NCBI GenBank assembly: GCA_002725275.1
Contig: PBOE01000003.1
Coordinates: 10,913-39,031 of the forward strand
Length of the DNA: 28,119 nt
From: Methanobacteriota archaeon
Lineage (GTDB): Archaea > Thermoplasmatota > Poseidoniia > Poseidoniales > Poseidoniaceae
Direction of reading: 5' to 3'
Positions 14,995 to 21,961 of the stretch are shown piece after piece. Under the pieces are notes generated by a model. It was given only the letters and a program-made list of their open reading frames with translations. It made no database searches and was not told the DNA's origin. The position numbers were made by a program, and so were the translations under genes. Numbering within the stretch: the first letter of the stretch is position 1; each line of letters begins with the position of its first letter.

Positions 14995-15648
14995 ATGGGC
15001 ATGGTTCGCCACGATGCCTACACGCTGCTCGTACAGGGTGAAGGTGTTCTCGAGTTCATCAACGGCCTGTCAACCAACCTCGTTGACGGACCCTGCACGA
15101 CGGTGTTCACCAACCGAGCCGCACAAATCATTGATGTCTGTGATGTCATTCCGGTCGGGGCGAACGTGGCCCTGGTGGGGTACAATCCATACAAATCAAG
15201 CCTCATTGAGCACCTGAGTCAACGTATTCTCGGCCAAGCGGTGTCGATCAGCGACATATCGCATCTCAACGATGTGTTTCTCGGCCTTGAGGGGTGCACG
15301 TGTCCAGAAGGGACCACGGTTCACGCCAGTTTTTTCGGAACCATGTACGTCGTACCCAAAAAGCATGCATTCATCCCAACCTGGACGGAAGAGGAATGGA
15401 CGGAACACCGCATTGACCGTTTGATTCCGTTCCACGGCCACGAAATACGACCGTCCGTTCACCCGCTTGCCTGCGACCTCGGCGAACTGGTCCATCCGCA
15501 GAAAGGATGCTACATCGGGCAAGAGGTCCTGACGCGAATGCGAAGCCGCGGCCGGTTGGGTCATCGCTTGGTCAAGCGAAACAACCCCGTGGATAACGCG
15601 ACGACGGTGGGTGCAGAGCACAGCCTCGTGCTGGAACGCATTCAGTAG
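14995..15648 (+). CDS. YgfZ/IBA57-like folate-binding protein for Fe-S maturation
   Basis: A 217-residue protein of the GcvT-related YgfZ/IBA57 family. The hallmark KGCYIGQEVLTRMRSRG is present, with the conserved Cys at residue 172, plus the early FINGLSTNLVDG and an RIDRLIPFHGHEI segment. Known members bind tetrahydrofolate and act with A-type carriers in [4Fe-4S] assembly and MiaB-type enzymes. It is shorter than bacterial YgfZ (about 320 residues) because little follows the signature; the C-terminal barrel seems absent or reduced. The ATG has GAGG eight bases upstream. Its end overlaps the convergent malate dehydrogenase gene by seven bases. Confidence 0.88.
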   Translation: MGMVRHDAYTLLVQGEGVLEFINGLSTNLVDGPCTTVFTNRAAQIIDVCDVIPVGANVALVGYNPYKSSLIEHLSQRILGQAVSISDISHLNDVFLGLEGCTCPEGTTVHASFFGTMYVVPKKHAFIPTWTEEEWTEHRIDRLIPFHGHEIRPSVHPLACDLGELVHPQKGCYIGQEVLTRMRSRGRLGHRLVKRNNPVDNATTVGAEHSLVLERIQ

Positions 15649-16580
15649 CCCAGCACGTCTTTTAGTTGGCCTTTGTAAAACTCGCCTGAGCCCTGAAGGG
15701 ACGCAAGTTCATCATCGGTCAATTCCAACTCAAAAATACGCTCAACACCGTTGGCTCCGATGATGCATGGGACGCCGATGTACACGTCGTTCAATCCGTA
15801 TTGACCCGTCAACAGGCAGGAGGCGGGAATCAGGCGACGGCGGTCGTTCAAAACGGATTCAGCCATCACGGCAGCAGCCGAACCAGGAGCGTAAAAGGCC
15901 GAGCCCCGTTCGAGAAGTTTCACGATTTCTCCACCGCCCCCCGCTGTCCGAGCACTGATGGCATCAATGCGCTCTGTGCTCATCAATTGGGTGATGGGAA
16001 TGCCACCGACCGTCGTGTATCGAGGAAGCGGAACCATCGTATCGCCGTGCCCGCCGAGAACCATGGGTGACACATCCTCCTCTGCGCAGTTCAGTTCCAA
16101 GGCGATGAAATGCGCCATGCGGGCGCTGTCGAGGACACCGGCCTGGCCGATAACCCGTTCCGGTGGGAACCCCGTCACTTGCTGCATGTGGTACGTCATT
16201 AAGTCGAGCGGGTTGGTGACCACGATGACCACGGCGTCCGGTGCGTGTTCCTTGATACCTGATCCGACTTGCGATACAATGTCGGCGTTCTTTCCGATGA
16301 GGTCCTCCCGAGTCATGCCGGGTTGGCGAGGAAAACCCGAGGTGACGACCACGACTTCAGCACCACCGATGTCCTCGTAGTTGGCCGTTCCCGTGATGGT
16401 CCCATCGTAATTGAGCACGTTGGCGTTTTGGGACATGTCGAGGGCTTTTCCTTTTGCAAAGCCTTCGTAGATGTCGAGCAAGACGATGTCCGCCACTTTC
16501 ATCTGAGCGAGCACAAAGGCGCAGGTTGCTCCCACGTTCCCAGCTCCAATCACCGCAATTTTTCGTCGTCCGCTTGCCAT
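15642..16580 (-). CDS. mdh: Malate dehydrogenase (LDH-like type)
   Basis: A 312-residue NAD-dependent 2-hydroxyacid dehydrogenase. Seen are the Rossmann motif GAGNVGATCAFVLAQ, the DIYEGFAKGKALDM segment after strand two, the substrate loop GFPRQPGMTREDL with Arg at the position that selects malate/oxaloacetate (Gln in lactate dehydrogenases), TNPLDLMTYH, GVLDSARM and the catalytic His in GGHGDTMVPL. It interconverts malate and oxaloacetate in the TCA cycle. ATG 16580 (MASGRRKIAVIG) fits the family; the frame extends upstream without family similarity. A TATA-like CTTATGG lies about 42 bases upstream. It is divergent from the transhydrogenase operon. Confidence 0.95.
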   Translation of the reverse strand: MASGRRKIAVIGAGNVGATCAFVLAQMKVADIVLLDIYEGFAKGKALDMSQNANVLNYDGTITGTANYEDIGGAEVVVVTSGFPRQPGMTREDLIGKNADIVSQVGSGIKEHAPDAVVIVVTNPLDLMTYHMQQVTGFPPERVIGQAGVLDSARMAHFIALELNCAEEDVSPMVLGGHGDTMVPLPRYTTVGGIPITQLMSTERIDAISARTAGGGGEIVKLLERGSAFYAPGSAAAVMAESVLNDRRRLIPASCLLTGQYGLNDVYIGVPCIIGANGVERIFELELTDDELASLQGSGEFYKGQLKDVLGY

Positions 16581-16617
16581 GGTGTTCACGTCTTGAACCG
16601 TACCTGATGCGTGCAGT

Positions 16618-16624
16618 CCATAAG
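16618..16624 (-). promoter_or_regulatory. Probable TATA box of mdh
   Basis: CTTATGG on the minus strand, centred about 42 bases before the mdh ATG. The same element and nearly the same distance precede the TPR gene. A start near 16595 would leave a leader of about 15 bases. Inferred from spacing and composition only. Confidence 0.4.
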
Positions 16625-16704
16625 TCAAATGGTGCGCTTTTCCGACCCGTAAACTGGAGTTTTGTTTTCACACCTTCAACAAAGCCATGCGTGGCATCTA
16701 AAAG

Positions 16705-16744
16705 CCTCCTTTAATTGGGAGAATTGCACATCCAATTTCGGAGG
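16705..16744. promoter_or_regulatory. Inverted repeat in the transhydrogenase promoter/leader
   Basis: CCTCC-ttt-AATTGG (16705-16718) is mirrored by CCAATT-tc-GGAGG (16732-16744), a stem of 5 + 6 pairs with a small internal loop and a 13-base loop. A second nested pair, AATTG...CAATT, lies at 16722-16737. The left arm contains TTTAATT, the best TATA-like element for pntAA, so protein binding here could block transcription; if transcribed it would instead be a leader hairpin. The pntAA ribosome site (GGTGA, 16756-16760) lies just outside. Structure is seen; function is inferred. Confidence 0.45.
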
Positions 16745-16764
16745 TGCCGGTCGTAGGTGAAAGC

Positions 16765-17934
16765 ATGAAACTTGGTGTCCCAAAAGAACCTGAAGGCGAG
16801 ACGCGAGTCGGTATCGTTCCATCAAGCATGAAGAAACTCACGCGGGCTGGTTTTGAGGTGTACGTTGAAGCAGGTGCAGGCCTCGCTGCTAACTACGCCG
16901 ATCAAGCCTACACCGATGCAGGTGCCCATGTTGTCTCGAGGGCTGAAGCACTGGCCTGTGAAAACATCGTGTGCATCCGGTTTCCAGGCGTTGACGGCAT
17001 CGGTTCGGGTACCAACTTGGCCTGTGTCTCTGACCCGTTTCGGCATCCGGAATACGTCAAAGCATGCATGGACGCCAAGATCACCCTCCTGTCGATGGAC
17101 ATGATTCCACGTCGCCTTTCCCGCGCCCAATCCATGGACGTCAATTCCAGTCAAGACAACCTTGCAGGCTACAAGGCCGTCCTGCTCGGTGCCGCTCAGG
17201 TGCCCAAAGGCATCCCGATGATGACCACTTCCGCCGGTACGATTCGACCAGCGAAGGTCGTGATCATGGGCAGCGGTGTGGCCGGACTCCAAGCCATCGC
17301 CACCGCCAAACGCCTCGGTGCCATCGTGTTCGCTTCGGACGTTCGAAAGTCCGCCGCTGAGCAAATTGAATCGGTCGGCGGTCGCTTCATTGAAGTTGAC
17401 GGCATGGACGACTTCGAGGACGAATCAGGCTACGCGAAGCCCCTTACACCCGAGTTTATCCAGAAGGTCAACGACACCGTGTGTGGCGTCGCTGCAGACG
17501 CTGACATCATCGTGACGACCGCTCGCATTTTCGGTCGTCCCGCACCCATCACGGTGCCGTCCAGCGCCGTTGCGAATTTCAAGTCAGGTGCTGTGGTCGT
17601 CGACATGAACGCTGACGTTGGTGGGAATTGCGAAGACACCGTGCAAGGCGAAATCGTTACCACGGACAACGGCGTCATCATCGTTGGAACGTCGAACCTG
17701 CCCGGCACCCTTGCGAACACGGCCTCCATGCTGTACTCCAACAACCTCACGACCTTCTTCACGTCGCTCGTTGACAAAGAATCTGGGGACGTGGTCATTT
17801 CCGATGATGACGACATCCTGGTCGGCGCACCGGAAGGCTCGGACTTTTACGTCAACGGCATGGGGGGTGTACTCATCTGCAAAGAGGGCGCCATCCATCC
17901 AAAGCAAACACGACTGGCGGGGGTGGTTGAATGA
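16765..17934 (+). CDS. pntAA: NAD(P) transhydrogenase alpha subunit, NAD-binding part
   Basis: This 389-residue soluble subunit (domain I) binds NAD(H) for the membrane proton-translocating transhydrogenase. Visible are the N-terminal PKEPEGETRVGIVPSSMKKL, the NAD-site loop with SRAQSMDVNSSQDNLAGYKA, the Rossmann motif VIMGSGVAGLQAIATAKRLG followed by DVRKSAAEQIES, and the late VVDMNADVGGNCE and GTSNLPGTLANTASMLYSNN. The ATG at 16765 follows TAGGTGAAAGC; a GTG at 16744 would add seven unlikely residues. Its stop overlaps the next start (ATGA). The alpha chain is split in two genes, as in Rhodospirillum rubrum. Confidence 0.96.
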   Translation: MKLGVPKEPEGETRVGIVPSSMKKLTRAGFEVYVEAGAGLAANYADQAYTDAGAHVVSRAEALACENIVCIRFPGVDGIGSGTNLACVSDPFRHPEYVKACMDAKITLLSMDMIPRRLSRAQSMDVNSSQDNLAGYKAVLLGAAQVPKGIPMMTTSAGTIRPAKVVIMGSGVAGLQAIATAKRLGAIVFASDVRKSAAEQIESVGGRFIEVDGMDDFEDESGYAKPLTPEFIQKVNDTVCGVAADADIIVTTARIFGRPAPITVPSSAVANFKSGAVVVDMNADVGGNCEDTVQGEIVTTDNGVIIVGTSNLPGTLANTASMLYSNNLTTFFTSLVDKESGDVVISDDDDILVGAPEGSDFYVNGMGGVLICKEGAIHPKQTRLAGVVE

Positions 17935-18242
17935 TTACGGAAGCCTCCCTGATTGCGAACCTGACCCTCTTCATGCTCGCGATTTTCCTCGGGTTTGAAC
18001 TCATCACCAAGGTGCCTGCAACCCTTCACACCCCGCTCATGAGCGGTGCAAACGCCATCTCCGGCATCAGCGTCGTTGGGGCGCTTTTGGGAGCGAACGT
18101 GGCCTACGCAGGTGGCGACACGTTGGTCTCTGGCTTGCTTGCGTTTGTTGCGTTGGTGTTGGCCATGATCAACGTGGTCGGCGGATTCGCCGTCACCAAC
18201 CGAATGCTGAACATGATCGCCGGCAAAAACAGGAGGGCTTGA
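17931..18242 (+). CDS. pntAB: NAD(P) transhydrogenase alpha subunit, membrane part
   Basis: A 103-residue membrane protein, the second half of the split alpha subunit. It has three hydrophobic segments (LTLFMLAIFLGFELI; SGISVVGALLGANVAYAG; SGLLAFVALVLAMINVVGGF) and the conserved block TLHTPLMSGANAISG, which contributes to the proton channel. The ATG overlaps the pntAA stop by four bases, and pntB begins one base after its own stop. Length and topology match R. rubrum PntAB. Confidence 0.95.
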   Translation: MITEASLIANLTLFMLAIFLGFELITKVPATLHTPLMSGANAISGISVVGALLGANVAYAGGDTLVSGLLAFVALVLAMINVVGGFAVTNRMLNMIAGKNRRA

Positions 18243-18243
18243 G

Positions 18244-19665
18244 ATGGAGGAATGGATACCCATCGGGTACTTGGTGTCCGCCGCTTTGTTCATCTTCGGA
18301 CTGAAGAAATTGGGTCACCCCCGAACCGCACCACGCGGTAATCAATACGGAGCCTTGGGAATGCTGGTGGCTGTTTTGACCACCATCGTTTCCATGCAAA
18401 TGGCTTCCGGCGGCATGAACTGGGAACTGATCATTGCCGGACTGGCCGTCGGCTCCATCATTGGTATCATCATGGCCGTGAAGGTCGAAATGACGGGTAT
18501 GCCAGAACTCGTGGCGTTGTTCAACGGGTTTGGGGGCGCTGCGTCAGCCTTGGTGGCCCTCTCGGAGACGTGGAAGTACATCGAAGACACCACGCTAACG
18601 CTCCCCACCGGATTGACCCTGCAGGTCGTTGTGGTGGCCGCTGGTCTGTCAGCGTTGGTCGGTTGGATGACCCTCACCGGTTCCATCTTGGCCATGTTCA
18701 AACTCAAGGGTGGCGTCGAAATCTTTGGCAAGTGGTTCAGCACGCCAACTTGGGGGCCTGCCTGGCTCAACCCTGTCAAGGTCTTGCTGACGGTGAGTGT
18801 CTTGGCCTTGATTGTGATGTCAATCGATGACCCGACCAACACCGACTACCTCTGGGCGATCATCGGTATTTCGTGCCTGCTCGGCATCGTCCTCGTGTTG
18901 CCCATCGGTGGGGCTGACATGCCCGTTGTCGTTTCGTTGCTGAATTCCCTTTCCGGAATCGCCGCCGCCTTCACGGGCTTCATCATCAGCAACCCCGTGC
19001 TCATCGTGGCGGGCTCCCTCGTCGGCGCATCCGGGCTGATTTTGACCTTCATCATGTGCAAAGCGATGAACCGAACGTTGCCAGACGTGCTGTTCAAGTC
19101 CTTTGGTGGAAGCACGAAAGAAAAGGTCACACGAACCAAGGTGGGGTCTGACCCCGATGAAGTGGCCATGATGGTCGATGGCGCTCAAAAAGTCATCATT
19201 GTCCCAGGGTACGGCATGGCCGTGTCCCAATGTCAACACCAAGTCAAGGAATTTGGCGACCTCCTCGAGGAGAAGTTTGGAACCGAAGTCAAGTACGCCA
19301 TTCACCCGGTGGCCGGCCGCATGCCGGGTCACATGAACGTCCTGCTGGCTGAGGCCAACGTTCCGTACGAACAGCTGATCGAGATGGATGAAATCAACCC
19401 TGAATTCCCTGAGTGCGACGTCGCCGTCATCATCGGTGCCAATGACACGTGCAACCCTGCTGCACGGACCGGTGAAGGTCCCTTGGCGGGCATGCCCATC
19501 ATTGACGCCGACCAGGCACGCACCGTCGTCATCATCAAGCGCTCACTTTCCGTTGGCTACGCTGGCGTGGACAACGACTTGTTCTACATGGACAAAACCA
19601 TGATGCTCTTCGGTGATGGAAAGGCCATGATGACCGGTCTCAACAACGCCATCAAAGAAGTTTGA
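18244..19665 (+). CDS. pntB: NAD(P) transhydrogenase beta subunit
   Basis: A 473-residue subunit that binds NADP(H) and forms most of the proton path; the complex uses the proton gradient to drive NADH + NADP+ toward NADPH. The first 280 residues contain about nine membrane helices with MPELVALFNGFGGAASALVA and MPVVVSLLNSLSGIAAA. The last 180 form the NADP domain: VPGYGMAVSQCQHQVKEFG, HPVAGRMPGHMNVLLAEA, GANDTCNPAAR and KRSLSVGYAGVDNDLFY. All key motifs are intact, though NDTCNP has Thr-Cys where bacteria usually have two Val. Last gene of the operon; a 72-base gap follows. Confidence 0.96.
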   Translation: MEEWIPIGYLVSAALFIFGLKKLGHPRTAPRGNQYGALGMLVAVLTTIVSMQMASGGMNWELIIAGLAVGSIIGIIMAVKVEMTGMPELVALFNGFGGAASALVALSETWKYIEDTTLTLPTGLTLQVVVVAAGLSALVGWMTLTGSILAMFKLKGGVEIFGKWFSTPTWGPAWLNPVKVLLTVSVLALIVMSIDDPTNTDYLWAIIGISCLLGIVLVLPIGGADMPVVVSLLNSLSGIAAAFTGFIISNPVLIVAGSLVGASGLILTFIMCKAMNRTLPDVLFKSFGGSTKEKVTRTKVGSDPDEVAMMVDGAQKVIIVPGYGMAVSQCQHQVKEFGDLLEEKFGTEVKYAIHPVAGRMPGHMNVLLAEANVPYEQLIEMDEINPEFPECDVAVIIGANDTCNPAARTGEGPLAGMPIIDADQARTVVIIKRSLSVGYAGVDNDLFYMDKTMMLFGDGKAMMTGLNNAIKEV

Positions 19666-19737
19666 ACACGGCGCTTACTCCGCAACGTGAAGCAACATTG
19701 AAAGAGCGGGGACGGGTGGAAAAAAACGGGTGAGTCA

Positions 19738-20694
19738 ATGCGCCGCAACTTCCGTAATTTTTCGTTGATGGTTGTTCTCTCTTTGATGTTGGTCGCCCCT
19801 GTTTTGGGCAACCCCAACGGACCACCATGGGACAACGGCGGAAACCTCGTCATTGAAACAGGATGCACCTGCCATGGCGGCGGTGCACCTTCAACCGAAG
19901 TGGTCGTTTCCGTGTCCGGTGTTCCTCGTGCTTACAATCTAAGTGAAACCTACGAGTTCACCATCAGCCTTCAACACGCCTCAAACGATGGAGGGGGCTA
20001 TCTCTTCTGGGACGGCGACATCGGTACCCTCACGCCCGGCGAGGGGAGCAAGGCCGTTGACGACAAACCAGGCGCACTCTCTCAGTCCGAACCCGGAAAC
20101 AACTGGGTCGTTCAGTGGACGGCTCCCGCAGAGGATGCCGGACCTGCCAATTTCCAGTTGGTTGGCAACGCCGTCAACGGGAACGGTAATTTTGACGAAG
20201 GCGACAAGTGGAACATCCTAACGTTCACGGTCTCCGCTCCCGGAGCGACCGAAATCGCCACGGATGAAGACGTGTCGTTGCGCACCATCAGCGTGGGTGA
20301 CTACGACTCGCTGTTTGTGGCTGAAGAAGACCCAGAGGCCGTCGAAGCCGAACGCCAAGAGGGCATTGCGAGCGATTTCTTCACCAACGGAAACCTGTAC
20401 TACTGGACCACGCTGTCGATGATCATCATCGCCGCCGTCATTCAGGGTGAGTTTTACGAGCGAAGGTTTGGCGGCGGCCCAACGCACCTTGACAAGAGCC
20501 TCGCCGTTCCACAGGGCCTTCGCCGAGGAACCCTTGCAGCCGGTCTCGCCGTGCTGTTTGCCTACCTTGTCGACAGCGGTCAACCGTGGGGCTACGCCCT
20601 CGTCACGGGCATGTTGACACTCTGGGCCATCTTCGGCGTGTACAGGACCATCGTTCAGGCTCGAGCGCCCAAACAATACACCGACCTTGTCTGA
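19738..20694 (+). CDS. Secreted Reeler-like (choice-of-anchor V type) membrane protein with CTCH motif
   Basis: A 318-residue protein. A signal peptide (FSLMVVLSLMLVAPVLG) is followed at about residues 40-50 by ETGCTCHGGGAPS and then a beta-rich domain of about 110 residues with FTISLQHASND, VVQWTAPAEDAGPANFQLVG and NGNGNFDEGDKWN. This combination of a Cys-x-Cys-His-Gly start and the WTAP/GNAVNGNG blocks is typical of Reeler-like domains found in bacterial exported proteins. Three C-terminal hydrophobic segments (MIIIAAVIQGEFY; LAAGLAVLFAYLV; LVTGMLTLWAIFGVY) anchor it. CTCH is one residue short of the CxxCH heme motif, so heme binding is unproven. The ATG follows GGTGAG. First of a three-gene operon. 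Confidence 0.75.
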   Translation: MRRNFRNFSLMVVLSLMLVAPVLGNPNGPPWDNGGNLVIETGCTCHGGGAPSTEVVVSVSGVPRAYNLSETYEFTISLQHASNDGGGYLFWDGDIGTLTPGEGSKAVDDKPGALSQSEPGNNWVVQWTAPAEDAGPANFQLVGNAVNGNGNFDEGDKWNILTFTVSAPGATEIATDEDVSLRTISVGDYDSLFVAEEDPEAVEAERQEGIASDFFTNGNLYYWTTLSMIIIAAVIQGEFYERRFGGGPTHLDKSLAVPQGLRRGTLAAGLAVLFAYLVDSGQPWGYALVTGMLTLWAIFGVYRTIVQARAPKQYTDLV

Positions 20695-20704
20695 GTGAGA
20701 TGAG

Positions 20705-21961
20705 ATGGCGGTCCTTCTGGAGCAGGACCAGGAACAGCCCGTCCAGGCGCACCTTGACGAATTAACGTGGAGAACCACCGTCTTGTTTACGGCGGTGGCC
20801 GTGCTCACGCTGGCCTGGTCGACGGTTGTCAACGACGTCTTGCACCTGGCGCTTATCAGCCTCCAACCCTGCCCAGGAGATTGTTTGAACGTGTACGATC
20901 CTGCGCAATGGAGCGCTGTTCGCTGGTTGACCTCGTTGCTGTTGGCTTTGTTGTCCGCCCTTCCTCTTGTCGCCTTCCACGTGCTCCAATTTGCCAAACC
21001 TGGACTTCTCCCGTCCGAATACACAGCGCTTCGGCGATGGATGTTGGTGTCCATCCTGACCTTGGTGTGCCTTTCCGTGGTGCTGATGACGCACGTGTTG
21101 CCCGCCCTGTACGACATGGGGTACCAGCAACACCGAGAAGCAGGTCTGGCAGCTCAGTACAGTGCCATTGACATGTTGCTTGTCGCAGCCTACTGCGTGT
21201 GGTCGCTGATGGTGATCGCTGCAACATGGACCGGTCTGGTGGTGATGGGGCGGTTGGGCGTCCTCAACCAGTCCACGGCGGATGTCTGGCGTTTGCGCCT
21301 GTATGGCGTGGGCACCCTGTTGCTCCTTCTCTCGCTTCCCGACCACGCACAGCCGGTTTTGTTGCCCCTTTTGGCAACGTATTGGACCACCTCAGAACTG
21401 GTCGGTCAGCGATGGCTGTTCCAACAAGCGGTGGCCTCGGGTCACGCACAGGTCCGCCTTGATGAGGATGGAAGGCGCCAGCGCATCGCCATTCTTGATT
21501 GCGCCTGCGACGGTGCAAACGTTCACCACGGACACGCCACCATCCCGGGCTGCTCGACCGTCAGCGTCAATGCATTGTGCACGTCCAGTACCGACCGTAC
21601 AACATCCATCGAACACTTGGTTCAGGCACGCATCACGGACGCCGTCATTACGGGATGCGATGCCGGACCGTGTCCAAACGTGTACAAAGAGAACATGCTA
21701 CGGCTCGGCGTCCGTCTTCACGGGCTCAACACCATGGCGCTTCAAAACCACCGAGTCGCAACGCCCAATCCTTCTCTTGACGTCCTCTGGGCCTTTCAAA
21801 CGCTTCCAAGCTTGTTCCCCGCAGGTGCTAGAGAACGAAACATCGTTGACCTGATTGAGCAAGGTTCCTACGTAGAAAAGAAGATGGTGGAACTTGACCC
21901 CAGCAGCCTCAACCGTTGGCCCACAGAATACCTTGAGATTGACGCCCTCGTCCATGGCTGA
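20705..21961 (+). CDS. tatC: TatC-like translocase subunit with cysteine-rich C-terminal domain
   Basis: A 418-residue protein. Residues 1-240 look like TatC, the twin-arginine signal receptor: the N-terminal HLDELTWR, six hydrophobic helices (starting near 24, 75, 113, 155, 200 and 217), and a LPDHAQPVLLPLLATYWTTSEL stretch equivalent to the TatC helix 5-6 region with its Pro-Asp, Gln and Glu. From about residue 255 a soluble domain follows with C266, C268, C283, C292, C318 and C323; the spacing in ITGCDAGPCPN resembles GCxxxxC of the MvhD/FlpD family of electron-transfer proteins. That relation is inferred and distant. TatA is not in this window. The gene lies 10 bases after the Reeler-like gene and overlaps the protease gene by eight bases. 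Confidence 0.72.
   Translation: MAVLLEQDQEQPVQAHLDELTWRTTVLFTAVAVLTLAWSTVVNDVLHLALISLQPCPGDCLNVYDPAQWSAVRWLTSLLLALLSALPLVAFHVLQFAKPGLLPSEYTALRRWMLVSILTLVCLSVVLMTHVLPALYDMGYQQHREAGLAAQYSAIDMLLVAAYCVWSLMVIAATWTGLVVMGRLGVLNQSTADVWRLRLYGVGTLLLLLSLPDHAQPVLLPLLATYWTTSELVGQRWLFQQAVASGHAQVRLDEDGRRQRIAILDCACDGANVHHGHATIPGCSTVSVNALCTSSTDRTTSIEHLVQARITDAVITGCDAGPCPNVYKENMLRLGVRLHGLNTMALQNHRVATPNPSLDVLWAFQTLPSLFPAGARERNIVDLIEQGSYVEKKMVELDPSSLNRWPTEYLEIDALVHG

Noticed and set aside
19860..19885. CTCH in the Reeler-like protein as a cytochrome c heme site
   Set aside because: Covalent heme sites need CxxCH; only one residue separates the cysteines here, so heme attachment is not claimed.
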